64,000 nt of DNA, from positions 78,501 through 142,500 of the forward strand of contig JABMCL010000850.1 of NCBI GenBank assembly GCA_018857735.1. The letters are read 5' to 3'. The notes beneath the pieces were generated by a model. It ran no database searches. It had not been told where the DNA came from and worked only from the letters and a program-made list of their open reading frames with translations. The DNA is from Alviniconcha marisindica (Eukaryota; Mollusca; Gastropoda; Provannidae). This document shows positions 24,582-36,959 of this stretch, piece by piece. Each line of letters starts with the position of its first letter. The first letter of the stretch is position 1. The position numbers and the translations under genes were made by a program.

Positions 24582-24619
<38 letters not shown>
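24577..24619. repeat. (CT)n microsatellite
   Basis: About 40 bp of CT dinucleotides with one early interruption. Confidence 0.9.
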
Positions 24620-24621
<2 letters not shown>

Positions 24622-24947
24622 CATTAACGACTAGTCGGGTTCGTACTGCGGCTCGTACGGCGGCACCCACAGAGCCATTGAAGCGGTTTCAGTATCGGCA
24701 CGGCGGGTGGTTCGCGCCGCCTGCCACTCAGCGGCGTCTCCGACTCATTAGTCCAACTACCTCAGTCCTCATGCATCTGCTTTACCAGATGGGAGCTAGG
24801 TTATACTAAAGACTAGTAGCCTATAAACGTAATACGTAGTCTTTGGGTACACTGATCACGGATCAGCGGTTTTGCCAAGTCAGTGCCAGAATTTCTTTGG
24901 CCGCTGCTGTGACTGACTTTTTCACTGACAGCTGGAATGCATTTAGA

Positions 24948-25016
24948 CCCCCCCCCCCCCCCACACACACACACACACACACTGACACACGCACGCACTG
25001 ACGCGCGCGCGCACCG

Positions 25017-25054
<38 letters not shown>
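24948..25054. repeat. Poly-C followed by (AC)n
   Basis: 15 C, then AC repeats interrupted by a GC-rich purine/pyrimidine-alternating stretch (gacgcgcgcgcgcacc), then a second AC run. Confidence 0.9.
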
Positions 25055-25067
25055 CACACACAAATGA

Positions 25068-25135
25068 TGATGATGATTGCTTTTACATGGCGCTATTCTC
25101 CGCTCTCGAGCAGACTCACTCGAGAAGAAGAAGAA
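25068..25135 (-). mobile_element. SINE family A, 3' tail fragment
   Basis: The order gatgatgattgcttttac, ggcgctattctccgctctcg and agcagactcactcg is the reverse complement of the family A 3' end. Confidence 0.65.
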
Positions 25136-25399
25136 AAGAACAACTTAGTTGAGAATAGTGAATGATGAACGGTTTTTGGCATGCCCGGCTTGCAAAACTG
25201 AAGTGCACACCAGTGAACTCAGAAACTGCTAGGCTGCCGGCCTATGGGGATGAGAGACGAGTTCCATTTCCCTGTGCACACATAATACAGAACCTTTATT
25301 GTCTATGAATAACATAGAAATTTGCCTCACGACTGCATAAAAATACCAGTTAAAAACAAAACAAAACTCTTGAGCTCTACACTTCAGTCAAACTGGTTG

Positions 25400-25470
25400 A
25401 AGTAAGTAAGTAAACATGTTGCTTAACGTCCACAGAAACCGGGCTTATTAGGGACGGCTATTTATGTCAC
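25400..25470 (-). mobile_element. SINE family B 3' end fragment
   Basis: On the minus strand it reads aataagcccggtttctgtgg, acgttaagcaacatg and then (TTAC)n. Confidence 0.6.
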
Positions 25471-25989
25471 ATATATAATGCATTTTCTCGCAAACTCTTA
25501 GGTCAGCACCATTATTTATACAATGCATTTTTTGTTACATTAATAATATTCACTGACTGTTCTAAGGTGACATGTAATTCAGTCGTTAAGTACCATGTTT
25601 ACTTACTTAGCTGTCAGTTGCACAGTGCGTCTATGCGCCGGACCGAGTTTTGAGCTGCTGCATATAATTCACGAAATATGTACTGAATCGTGCTTTCAGA
25701 GTTGCGGTCAGGCACGTTTTCAACAGGGTATACCAATAAGACCAGGGGTGTATTCTTCAGTCCTTGATCTGCCAGTAAGTTAACTGAGATACCATCACAG
25801 AATGGTCTGACCACAAACCACGGAAATATCACTCGCAGAATCTTCTGTCACTCACTGAGTAAAACAACAAAACAACAGTTAAATAAAAACCTTCTGGAAA
25901 TGACGGATAAAAAAACTGTCCACGATTGTTCGACGATGGTAACTTCACTGATGTTTTACATACCTCGATTTTGAAAAGGTCTTCGATTC

Positions 25990-26860
25990 TATACCACTGA
26001 CTTAAACGATCAGGTTGTTTTGATGAAACTGGACTCGTGTGGAAATAGCGGAACAATTCATAGAGTACTTTCTACAGGAAAGATTACAGAGGGTGAAAGT
26101 TGGAAATGGGTTTTTATTAAAAGCAAAGGTGTACAACAGGGAAACATCCATGAACCGGCCGCACTTTTTATTTTTTTATTACAGTATTCATTAAGGACAG
26201 TAGGTTACCAGAGCGTATTGAGAATGCTTGTAAGATCTTCACAAATTAATTTTAACATCCGGAAAGTCAGTCTGTGATACAGGAGGATCTGACGAAAGTA
26301 AGTGAATGATTAGGCACCTAGAACCTGAATCTGAATGTGACTAAATGCAGTTGTGCATATTATAGGAGTAAGTAATAAGTAAATTGGTGTTTCACGCCCA
26401 GTCAACCAGTGCGGTTATACCAGGGCGATCATAATATAGGAAAAAATACAGTCTGAATATACCATAAAGTAGAACAATCATGTTCAAAACATAAACACAA
26501 ACGATGAATTAAAGGATCTGGGTTTCACTTTAAATTAAATTAAATGTTGTTATTTGACCCACAGTCATATTCTTAACGTGGTAAACTAGGCCATTTGAAT
26601 GACTGGATTGATAGAGAGAACAGTTACATACTTGACAGTAAAGACGTTTATTAAACTACACAAGGCGCTGATGAGATTTCATCTTGAATATGGCAATGTG
26701 ATACAGTCTCCAGATTTAGAGAAAGACACCCAGACTTTGAAAAGAATGCAAGGACAGGAATCATAAAGAAATACTGAATTACCTGAAATTTTACTAAGGA
26801 GGCTGAAAGGATATCTGACTGAAATGTGTAAGTTTCTTTCTTCCTCTTAAAATTTACATG
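25990..26860 (+). pseudogene. Decayed LINE reverse transcriptase
   Basis: Several conserved non-LTR reverse-transcriptase pieces can be read in order in shifting frames. They are a GVPQGS-like block (SKGVQQGNIHEPAALF, about 26117-26164), a thumb-region block like DLTKVSE..NLNLNVTKC (about 26288-26355), and a C-terminal block like FIKLHKAL.R.HLEYGNVI then SPDLEKDTQTLKRMQ (about 26645-26755). Stops and frameshifts interrupt all of them. It is a dead retrotransposon fragment (jockey/CR1-like in feel; clade not determined), split by a SINE-tail insertion at about 26367-26430. Confidence 0.8.
26367..26430 (-). mobile_element. SINE tail inserted in the LINE fragment
   Basis: On the minus strand it reads tgatcgccctggtataacc, ggttgactgggcgtgaaaca and then (TTAC)n. 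It is flanked by near-identical attatagga / aatatagga, a likely target-site duplication. A sister copy is at about 50550-50615. Confidence 0.7.
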
Positions 26861-27164
26861 TATATATATATATAATCTTGAATATACTATATCCAAAAAA
26901 CAACAACACTCTTTCTGACGAAATTTGACAAAACAGGAAAGGTTGAAGGGAATATATTTATGAACGTTTTAATACAAGATCTTCTCGAGAACAAACAGCT
27001 TTAAAAACAGTTCCCCTCCCCCACCCACCCAACCGCAAACAGCTCAAGTCTGGAAAACACTACCTGAATTTGCGGTTCCCATCTTGGCACGTAGGAAGCG
27101 GGAGCTCAGTTCTCTTCCTTTATAAGGCGAAGCAAAAGGTGGTACACAAAATGTGGTACGCAAA

Positions 27165-27345
27165 AGGACCTCGGTTCGAATCTGCTTCGGCTCTCCTTTC
27201 TCTTCAAAAAAAGTTGTTGTCTGTGGACACTGTCTTGTGACTTTGTCCCTTACAATATTGAAACATTAAAATGGCTCTCATCGCTGCCCACCTTAACGCA
27301 GGAGTCATTCTGGTGGTGACAGTGTAGCGATAGGTATATAATCTC
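27165..27345. repeat. Inverted third copy of the 228-bp unit
   Basis: The order ggacctcggttcgaatc, ggctctcctttctcttcaaa, ctgtggacactgtcttgtga and aaaatggctctcatc is the reverse complement of the units at 23190-23640. Confidence 0.8.
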
Positions 27346-27368
27346 CCTCTCCCCCCACCTCCATACCT

Positions 27369-27395
27369 CCCCCCCCCCCCCCCCCCCCCCCCCCC
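27369..27395. repeat. Poly-C tract (27)
   Basis: Uninterrupted C run after ccatacct, followed by the family B end ttttgtggacgttaagcacc. This is the same arrangement as at 23670. Confidence 0.95.
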
Positions 27396-27677
27396 GCTCA
27401 CCCATAGCCTGGTGGTTTTTGTGGACGTTAAGCACCATGTTTACTTAGGATAGATGGGTAGAACTGTGCCAGTCGGGAGACTGCCACGACTGATCGCTTA
27501 CCCGACTTTAAAACTAGTTAACAGTCTCTCTCGCTGTCTAGCCTGCAGCACTGCGGACTAAATGGAATAATTGTTAGCGAAAAATGAGTCTTCCTGAAAA
27601 ATCGGCGCATGTTTAGTATTATTAAAATAAACGTTCTTCTTAACCTTTTGTGTATCACCAGTGACAACTCGACTGAC

Positions 27678-27990
27678 TTCTCTGATTTGAAGATTAACTG
27701 AACCAACTTGTCTGCCGTGGTTCGTCACAGATAACGACGTGACCGACCAGCTGTGTAATTAAATGTGATGCGGTCCAGTGATTCAGCGAGTGTGTACGAT
27801 TCCTCTCTCTCTCTCTCTCTCATTAAAATAACTGTCATTTATGAAATCTCGTCCTTCTCTGATTTGAAGATCGAGTGAACCAGCTAGCCTGCCGTTGTAC
27901 GTCACAGATAAGGGTGTGATTGAGCGAATATGTAATTAAATGTGATGCAGTCCCGTGATTCGTTGGGCACGTCTCTCTCTCATTAAAAAT
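27678..27990 (+). repeat. Imperfect tandem duplication, about 177 bp x 2
   Basis: tctctgatttgaaga, gtcacagata, gtaattaaatgtgatgc and ctctctctcattaaaa recur in order at about 27678-27831 and 27855-27990. Confidence 0.8.
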
Positions 27991-29767
27991 GGGCCTATTA
28001 CGCCGCAAAAACGCGCTGCTCTTAGGTACTCGTACTCACGTAACCGATTTGTGGAACAAAATCTGTAGGCAGCCACCCATGTCACACTTATTTGAACCGA
28101 AAAAACAACAACGTACAAGGATCTTGCACGCAGTTTATCAGCATCCAGATCATTCGGCACCCAGAATACTTTACTTGTGTAAATGGATTATGGGTTAAAT
28201 ATATTTATGAATTAATTATACTTCTTTGTGTGTCATGTCGCTAGCAGTCATTCCTGATTTAGATTTTTGTATATTTAATGTTGTTAATCCGGCTCCATAC
28301 CCCCAAGGGTTTACAGTAATGAGCATCCCCGACTCCTCCTGTCTGCTCGAGACAATGCTGTGATTTTTCTTTTCAGTGTCGAGTCATTTTAGCTCTGTGT
28401 GATTTAAGATATTGATAAGTAATGACTTTTTATAATAATGCAAGAATAAAACGTTGAAACCCCCCCTCCCCCCAAGAAAACAAACAAATCAACAACAACA
28501 ATGCCACGGACTTGCAATGACAGTAAAATCCATAATGTATAAACAGGCAGCCGTTCTTTGGTGAACGACAAAGAAATACTTGTCGCTGCACGAACGGGAG
28601 GCAGATCTGTTATTGAAAAGGTCCTTTGCTGCTGCTGTTTTACAAGTGCCTCCCGAGTAGTAGAGCTTTACAACGTGAGTTTTTGTAGCTGCAAAACAAG
28701 CATTTGGCAGCAATGAAAACCTGCAGCTGCAACTCTGGAACAGTGGCAGCGATCGCCAGTAATATCCTAACTTGTTACCACCAGCTCAGACCGGATAAAT
28801 ACACAGCGGCTGTGAAGGTGAGATGATACATTAGATAAAAATCTGTCATCTACACCATTTCTGGTCAATGCTACTGCGTCTTCTACCTGTCGAATACCAT
28901 CGTAACAAAATACCCCCTCACCAGAAGAAACATGCACACACACACACACACACACACAAACCAACAACAGCAACAACACACACATGCAAAACCCAGCAGC
29001 AGCCAACCAAAACCTCCACACATTTGTTTTCTTCATACATATATTTTTTTAATTTGCTACATGTATACTCAATACAAGGTAAACAAAAATACATTTTTTT
29101 TCCACTGGCATACAATGTCAAGGGCTGAACTCGTGTTTCATAGCCCATAAAATAATTATTACATCAGTCTGAAAAAAGAAAAGAAAAAGAAAGACCAAGC
29201 ACATGTACTGAAATTGCAAGTGTGCAAAGTCTCGACAAACACAACAGACTGGATAATCCAAAATCACATGCTCAACCGGAGTAGACAATCCAAACAATTT
29301 ATATAAAAATTTGATGTCTGTTTTATTATCCCCCCAAACACCACAATTCTGTTATGAGATAATACAATGCTGCCATTACATTATTTCATTATGCTCTATG
29401 AAATGCTTTCACTATTAATAGTTTTGCTGATATACTACTGGAAAAAAGAAGAAAAAAGCCCTCTTAAACTAATACATTTATAAACCAGTTCTTAAGTTAA
29501 TATAGAAACAGTAAACATTCAGCTGCTATTTTTTGTGTATTGTCATACACTGTTACTGAAAGTTTACTTTTTGGAACACAAATTCTTTAACATGCAACAA
29601 ATGAATATTCAGCGAAATGTCACAACCAATTAAAAAAAATTAAAAAATCAAAAAATCCTCAGGCAGATCAAGGACCTGCTCAAAGACTTGGTCATCCTGA
29701 TGTGGATGCAGTTACTTGAACTTTGGTAATATAATCTCTTTTTTTCCAAACAAAAATAACTATTTAT

Positions 29768-29803
29768 GGGGGGGGGGGGGGGGGGGGGGGGTGGGGGGGG
29801 GGG
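29768..29803. repeat. Poly-G tract (24 + 11)
   Basis: 24 G, one T, 11 G. Confidence 0.95.
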
Positions 29804-31897
29804 AAGAAAAAAGAGAGAGAGAGAGAGAGAGAGAGATCTGAAATAATCACACCCAAACAACACAGATTTGAACAAGTCACATCACACCATGAATGGTAAT
29901 GTCAGTACAACAACAGTTTGTTCAAAAGCCAGAATGGAAAAAACAACAATTGGTTCACAGATAAACATAAACTGTTTCAGTGTCCCTGGGCCCTTTGCCC
30001 CTACATGTATGCACGTACACACACACTCACTCTCTCTCTAAATGCTGTGCTTTCCACCACTGGTTATGGGTCATCATCAAACAAAGTACATCATTCATCA
30101 TCACTATTATTAGTGTGAAGTATTTGTGTATAAGGAAAGCCCAACCTGGCACACAACCCCATTACACATTTTCTCACAGTGCTGATCAGAGTCAACACCC
30201 TGAATAATGTAAGTTCAGCAGGTTCCAATGAAATAAAAAAACACAGTAGTTGAACACACAAATGAAAAAAGCTTCAGTTACACAGTAGACATACTCTTAG
30301 TGAATTCAGCAGTTTGTGAGCAGGGTCCTGTGCAATCTGGGATGAGTAAAGAAAAAAAGAAGAGTGTGAAGAGTACACTGTCTCACAAAACTGATACTTG
30401 CATAGAAGTCATAGCAGTTTGATCAAGGCATTAAATGAACAAGTCAGACAAGAACAAGAACAGTGTCAAACTGAACGGTTTTGTTCATGATGCTTCACAC
30501 CCACAGCACTGGCACAGGACTGACTTAATCAGAGTTTTACTTCTAAAATTCATTTTGTACATCATCTGCACTTAAAATACACTCCCCCTCCTCCTCCTCA
30601 GTTTTTAACTGGTCAGAAATTCTACATTTTAAACCATTACCCAGTACCATGTACATGCACCCTCAATATCAGTCCATTTCAGCAACAAGTTTAGCACAAA
30701 AACCAACAACTAGCTGAAAGTACTTGAGAAAAGGAACTTCCTGAAGTTGAATGACCAGCAAAAAGTGTTGAATCACAGCAGAGGCAGTCAAAAGTACCTG
30801 TCACCAGGTTTGCTCCTCCAATCTCTAATTACCAAAACATGCAGCGAACAAGAAGTTCCCGTATGTAATTTTTAACAAAAATATCACAAAAAGCCTTGCA
30901 AAATACGAACACATTCCTCAAAGAGTCATATTCACACTCAAAATAACCTTTGAAATAGTCTGACAGTGTTGACTGGTGCCAAGATTCATACACACACAAA
31001 TGAACAATGCAACCCCAAATGAATGAAATACTAAACTGTAATATAACAATGAGCAAAAAATTACTGCATATAGAATATTTATCTTTGTTCTCTTTTCTTC
31101 CAATTATGTTTTGGTAATTGTATTTTATTTTTTAGCAGACTGCAACTAAAATCAGGCGCACGTAATATCTATACTTGCTTCTGAATGCTGACTTTCCCAA
31201 CAGAAGTAGATATTTTGTTTGATTAATCATGAGAAGTGGACACCCTTATTCAAAATTTCCAATAAAATACAAGATTCCACTCTGATCAAAATCAGTAACC
31301 CTAGAACTAATGGTCGCAGTACACATTACTCTGTAACAGCTAGTAGTGCCAGCTGAATGGACAATTCCACTCTGCCAATCAAAAAGAGTGGGAAGCACAT
31401 CCCAGCCAATCAGCAGTCTGCAAAAGATGAGAGAAAAAAATCAACCCCACCCACTTATCTGCAGGCTTGAGTGTGGAACTTATGGTCACAGTGTATTAAT
31501 CTAGTCACCTCGGATCATATTCAGCACACAGTAGACTGTTTCTTAAAACAAAGTACTGTCACTGTCAGATACAAACAACAACACAAAACAAAAAATAAAA
31601 TGCAGAAACAATTACAAAATGCTGCTGTCATTATCTGAAGAATACACATGATGTCCATCACATAAATTCTCTGTTTCAATTGCATGATTCTTTCCATTAA
31701 GACTTTTCACTACACCTTACAACTTTTTAAAACCTCTTTAATCACAGGACCTAGGGGTGAACTCTGTTAAGCCTCTTACAGAAGCAGTTTTCTTTTTTCT
31801 TTGCCTTAATATTAGCAAGTACCTGAGACTGCAAAGGTCATATCATTGTCAATACGCACATTGCCCAAAGAGATGGGCAGTAATCACAAACTGACAA

Positions 31898-31916
31898 CCC
31901 CCCCCCCCCCCCCCCC
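31898..31916. repeat. Poly-C tract (19)
   Basis: Uninterrupted C run after ctgacaa. Confidence 0.95.
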
Positions 31917-32614
31917 ACCCCACACACACACACAACTCCCCTCCCCCCATAAAAATGCAAAATACCAATACAATGGTATATGTTTAATAAAATAATCATC
32001 TATAGTATATGTTATAAATCTTCACTTCAAAAAAACAATGCAGTGCCGGTAACATGGGAAGAAAAGGTCCATAAATTTCTTTCATAATGTCTGGATTTTG
32101 TGTTAACATACAGTGAAAAGAAAAGAGGTCTAGTTGACCAGAAAACCCATGTGTTGTCCAATGCTTTTTTGTTACATGTTTAAGTAATTTTTGTGTTAAC
32201 TGTACTCCACTGAAGGCTTACACTACAACTACTGTACATGATGCATGAAACTATGTCCATTGTGATGTATGTATATCGCATACAGCACTATACTATAATG
32301 TATAAGACACTATCTCCATCATAATGAAACTATGTTTACATGCTTCAAGTACACATCATAACAAAACACACTGTACAAATGAAGTAATTATCCATTTTGT
32401 TCTGGCAAAAAACAGGGCACAGCAGTAAAGCAATAGAAAAAAATCATTTGCATTGTAATATGTAATCTTGCAACACAACCTAGTTCAAATCTGTACAGAT
32501 TACTGGAGCCAATCTTTCAAGACCACTCTTGTCTAATAATCAAACAACAGTGGTCTCAAAAGAAGGGAGGAAGCCTTGGTCAGGGTTTCATTTACTTGGA
32601 AACATGAAAGTCTT

Positions 32615-33018
32615 AAGGCACTCATACATGAGCCGATTCGACCATATGATTGAGGAGGACTGCCCAAACCTGATCATATGTTTCGCAATAGCATTGCCAG
32701 ACAGCTGAAACAGCTCAGAGCATCAGTTTCGACTTGCCTGTTTCAAATACAGCATGCCATATTCCAAATGGATGAACTGCATCCACCAGGAAATGAGCGC
32801 CTGCTGTTTGAACTGAAGTGATAGAAAGGCTGGAGGTCACAAGGGAAGGTACTGCTTGAGTAGCGGTAACGTTGAAAATGCTGACCGCCCTCTTGCTTTA
32901 ACCGGTCAGTTTTGGTTGTATTGTGTGGCAGCCAGTACGTTTAAGAGATGGGTTCAACCGCATGAGGTTTGAACAGTCCTTAACCATAGGACTGAAACTG
33001 TTCATGTATCAGTGCCTT
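32615..33018 (+). mobile_element. MITE-like element, copy A
   Basis: The ends are imperfect inverted repeats of about 55 bp (start aaggcactcatacatga; the end, read reversed, aaggcactgatacatga). The interior includes tgtattgtgtggcagcc and aaatacagcatgc. A second copy in opposite orientation at 37222-37615 aligns over the full length. No open frame is seen. Confidence 0.8.
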
Positions 33019-34113
33019 CAGAAAAGTTAGTTTAAAAGCAGGAGTGGTCCCTCATTAGTTGCCCTGATATAACCATACTGGTTGGCTGGGCGTAAAAAAC
33101 AAATAACCAAGCTACTACTGCCCTCATTAGGCTGGTCCTTTGTCATCATGTCGACGTCTTCGCTTTCCTCTGCTCAACAATTTTTCAAAATACTCAAAAA
33201 CTATATGAATGCACATATCATTGTAAAAGAAAATGTTTTTCAGGAGGCTGAATGCCCTTTTCCCCCTTTTTGTTCAATACAAAAATTCCAATGATTTTGG
33301 CTCCACCCATGGCAAATTTTTGCCATTTTAATGCTAAGTAACCTAAACTGAACCTCAGACAACATAGCACAGCTAAAAATAAATTGTGTATGTGCACCAG
33401 CTTGCATGCAATACATGCATGTAAATCACTTGTTGTCAATGGTAGCTGAGGTAGTAAATTTAATAAGACAGGTTTAGTCCCTGTTTTTTTTTTAACCTCA
33501 TGAAGACACTGAGGCCCGTAATGGGAGTGATCTTTACGGGGGGAAAATAAAAGAAGTGAATTTGGAAAATTTCCTGACACAAGAGTCAAAACTATTGGAG
33601 ATAAAAATATACTTATTGCAGCAAAAATTTACTGTTCAGTTTCCTGAAAAACATGTACAGCGATGTGTGAAGTCTAATATTCTTGAAGTATTCTGGAAAT
33701 GTGATAGACAAAGGAAAATGAAATGACTGCTATTTTTATACCATTGTCATTTATCTTTGATCAAAGGCAAACATTTTCTCTGATAACAATCACGCCTTGG
33801 GGCCTTCACTTCATTTAAATGCAAGCTATGTAACAGCAGTAAATCTCATGCATATATTTACATAACAGGTTCATCTTTTTTTGACAGCTAGTGATCAACT
33901 GCAAAAGATCAAGCTTTTAAAGTTTAAAGTCACTGAAAATGCTACTGCACCATAAACCAGAGTCTTGGTCTTGTTGGAGCATGGGCAAGCCATGACTATA
34001 TTTACTAAGTTTTTCTGGAAACACTTTTTCGGTGACTTTCAAGAGTGTTAACACAAAGTTTCATTTGCGCCGTGGAAGCACTTATATTATCATGCACTGA
34101 GCTCCCTTGCAAA
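33019..34113. other. Non-coding flank
   Basis: AT-rich. No gene or repeat was recognised. Confidence 0.55.
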
Positions 34114-34595
34114 TGATTGATTGACTGATTGATGATCACTTATATAGCACTATTCTCCGCTCTCTTGAGCAGACTCACTGCGCTCGCATGAGGTTCTACA
34201 TGAGTGACAAGCTTTTTATAGTGCGTTTTTTGAATATCCACCGAAGTGTGTACTTACAGCGCTGGCATGGCTGGTGCCACATGAAACTGCAGCCATCTCG
34301 GCGCAAGTTCTGTGTACACCATACAACCATGCACCATGTCACTTCATGCAAAGCCACATACGTAAGGTGTATGTGTGTTTAGCTGTAACCTGCCACCTGC
34401 ACCTTTGGCAGAATAACCGGGATCTTTTACATGCTACAGCGGTAACACGGGGGTGGAACAGATACTGAAATTAGAGTCAGCACAGAAAGTCGACCCTGGA
34501 GAAGAAAATTCTCCCGCTGCTCCTGCAAGGATTTGAACCCGTGACCTTTGAGTCATGAGTCCGGCGCTCTGAACCACTGAGCTATCCCCGCCCCT
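34114..34595 (-). mobile_element. tRNA-derived SINE, family A, full length
   Basis: Read on the minus strand: gaggggcggggatagctcag, CAT anticodon position, B box GGTTCAAATCC, the shared body, and a (TCAA)n-type tail. It aligns end to end with 20575-21055. Confidence 0.9.
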
Positions 34596-36895
34596 CTGTA
34601 TGTGGCCCTGTCAATGTATTTAGCAAACATTCTATGTTTTAATGCAGCACTTACTGACCAGTGTATGTGCAGATTTCACACACATGTGCTGTTGTTTGTT
34701 ACGAGATGTGGCAATCACCATTTCTCAACTTGTTTTTCGACAATGGTCTCTGAACACAGTACCCACACCAAGTGTGACAAAAAAATAATCATATTTCTTG
34801 CAAGCCATAAAAAAACTTCTGAAATGTGATATGTATAAGGTTTTTGATGGTGTGCATACATAGGGAATAGAAAGCCATACTACATATATACATAAACAAA
34901 GTCTGGACATTCTAAGACCCCCAAAATGCAACAGTTAAACAAGCAGAGCACATGCCTAGAAAACTCACATTCAGAAAGATTGTAATAACTTCATTTTTTC
35001 TTCTTCTTTCAGACTCTTCTGTGATTTAAAAAATGGATCCAGTCATATAAAACTGGCATGAAGGAATGAAACTGCAGTATAGTTTGTAACGATGTGAAGC
35101 CTTGAAGAAAACATACATGTTACCCTTTTTGCCCTGGCAGGAACTTTGTCAATAATTATTGCCATCTGAGCCAGCCTTCTCAAAACATGTTTTGTCAAAA
35201 AAGTTAGAGGAGATTAAAAAAAAAAACTTTGATTAAAAATGAGCCTTCATATTAAATTTTAACCCTTCAAATTTAGTGTTATGACAACAAGCAGGACCGG
35301 CTGCAGTATGTATTGCAACCCATCCCTGTTGCACTCACTGCCTCCCTGACATTGGACACGAAGGTTGTGAGCTCATGTCACCCAAGGAACAAGATCTATT
35401 TAAACACACACCAAAGTTACCAAAAAAGGTATTTTGTGTGATGCTGATGCATGTAAAATTGTACAAAGTCTGAACTCAACTGCCGAAATTCAAACATTCA
35501 GATTCTCCTTTCCAACACTGCTGTGATCTTGAAATTAGGTCAAAATCATTCAAACAGGTCCGAGGAAGGAAAGTCCAAAGGAAAGCTTACCACCAAGCAG
35601 TCTGACACAGTACACACATCAATTATGTACCTTAAAGATGTGACACAGTTAACTGTCTGAGACAGTACACACATCCATTATGTACTTTAAAGATGTGACA
35701 CTGTTAACAGGCAAAGTGGTATGTCTATGGTATGTATGTGGCCCTGTCTATGTATCTAACAAACATCCTATGTTTCAACTTGCAAGGATAAGAATTTACC
35801 ACTGTGATCTTTAAATCAGGTGAACAACACAAAAACTGGAATGAACAGGCACAGCTAAGTGGAGCTGATGCGGATGCAAAATTAAAAAGATCTTGCTTAA
35901 AAAAACAGAAGAAACAAAACAACAAAAACATATCCTGTTTTTGCCTTAGGATTGCCTTGCAGCTGGGCAAGCATTTACCACATAACTTTTTATGTCAGAA
36001 ATTGGATTTTTAATAACTTGTCAATAGTGTACTGTCATATCAGGAAACATAATCACCATCAAGAGGCAACATGGTTTTTGATGGAGTCTACATGGTAATC
36101 ATATGTCCAAGAACTGTAATTTAGTTTGCAATGGAGAAAATGACAACTTTCTGTGAGGACCACCTTCTCTGTGATTGACAAAGATGGTCATTTACAACAG
36201 GTTTAACTGCATCAATGGGTTACACTTACAGCAGCAACAATGACAAACCAACAGTCCTGATTATTGTGGTGAAAGCAATAATAATGTCATTTTCATTATA
36301 CATGTCATTAAAAATCAAATCATGCCATGCCCACAAAAACACTAGGTTTTTGCCAACCATGCCTATTGTTAGTGATGATGTTTCATCATTTTCAGAATGT
36401 ACATGCAAGGAATGGCAGTTTCAACAAGTATGGCCACTACGTGTTTTCTACAAAAATGAACTTCAGTACTGCTGCCACTGTATTTATGCCAACAAGATAT
36501 ATGTATATATATTTGTATGTATATATCAACAATGTATATGCAAGAACATGAAAGGAAAAGGGAATGATAAACATTTGGATTATTTCATTGCTTGGATGGT
36601 GTGAAGTGATGTCATGTGACAGCAAGTAAAAGATGAAAGATGACTCCTAAATGAAATAGACAAAAACACCTCATAAAAATGCAAGAGACAAAGGAAAAAA
36701 CACACAACACAATTTAGTAACACCAAGCTCTTCAAAAACAATGGATGCCACCATGGACGGATGGACTGAGAAAACAATGAACTGATAAATGTCACAGGAT
36801 GCCCTACTGATCCGTGGATGGGCGGATGCAGAGCTGCTGAATGCGTTGATCAAATCGGCGGCAGGGTGCATGGTCCCTGGTCCCAGTAGCACATC
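34596..36895. other. Fringe 3' flank / 3' UTR
   Basis: Non-coding. A 55-bp-period duplication lies at 35598-35708. A 47-bp segment at 34597-34643 (gtatgtggccctgtcaatgt...) recurs at 35732-35779. The polyadenylation site could not be fixed. Confidence 0.55.
35598..35708 (+). repeat. 55-bp tandem duplication
   Basis: tctgacacagtacacacatc...gatgtgacac at 35601 recurs from 35656 with a few changes. Confidence 0.85.
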
Positions 36896-36959
36896 TCAGT
36901 GTTGTATCTTTGCACACTCTCTGAAAGTGGGGAACAGGTGGCAGTGGATGGACTTCATC
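36896..36959 (-). CDS. fng: fringe exon 10, last coding exon
   Basis: 64 nt encoding (R)MKSIHCHLFPTFRECAKIQH and TGA. The HCHLFP motif is conserved. The end RECAKIQH differs from the usual CP.R-type ends. Confidence 0.93.

Larger units (their letters stand above)
28200..32614. other. Non-coding flank 3' of fringe
   Basis: AT-rich and without a recognised gene. It holds (AC)n at about 28934-28958, poly-G at 29768-29791 and 29793-29803 followed by (GA)n to 29836, and poly-C at 31898-31916 followed by (CA)n. Part of it may be fringe 3' UTR. Confidence 0.55.
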
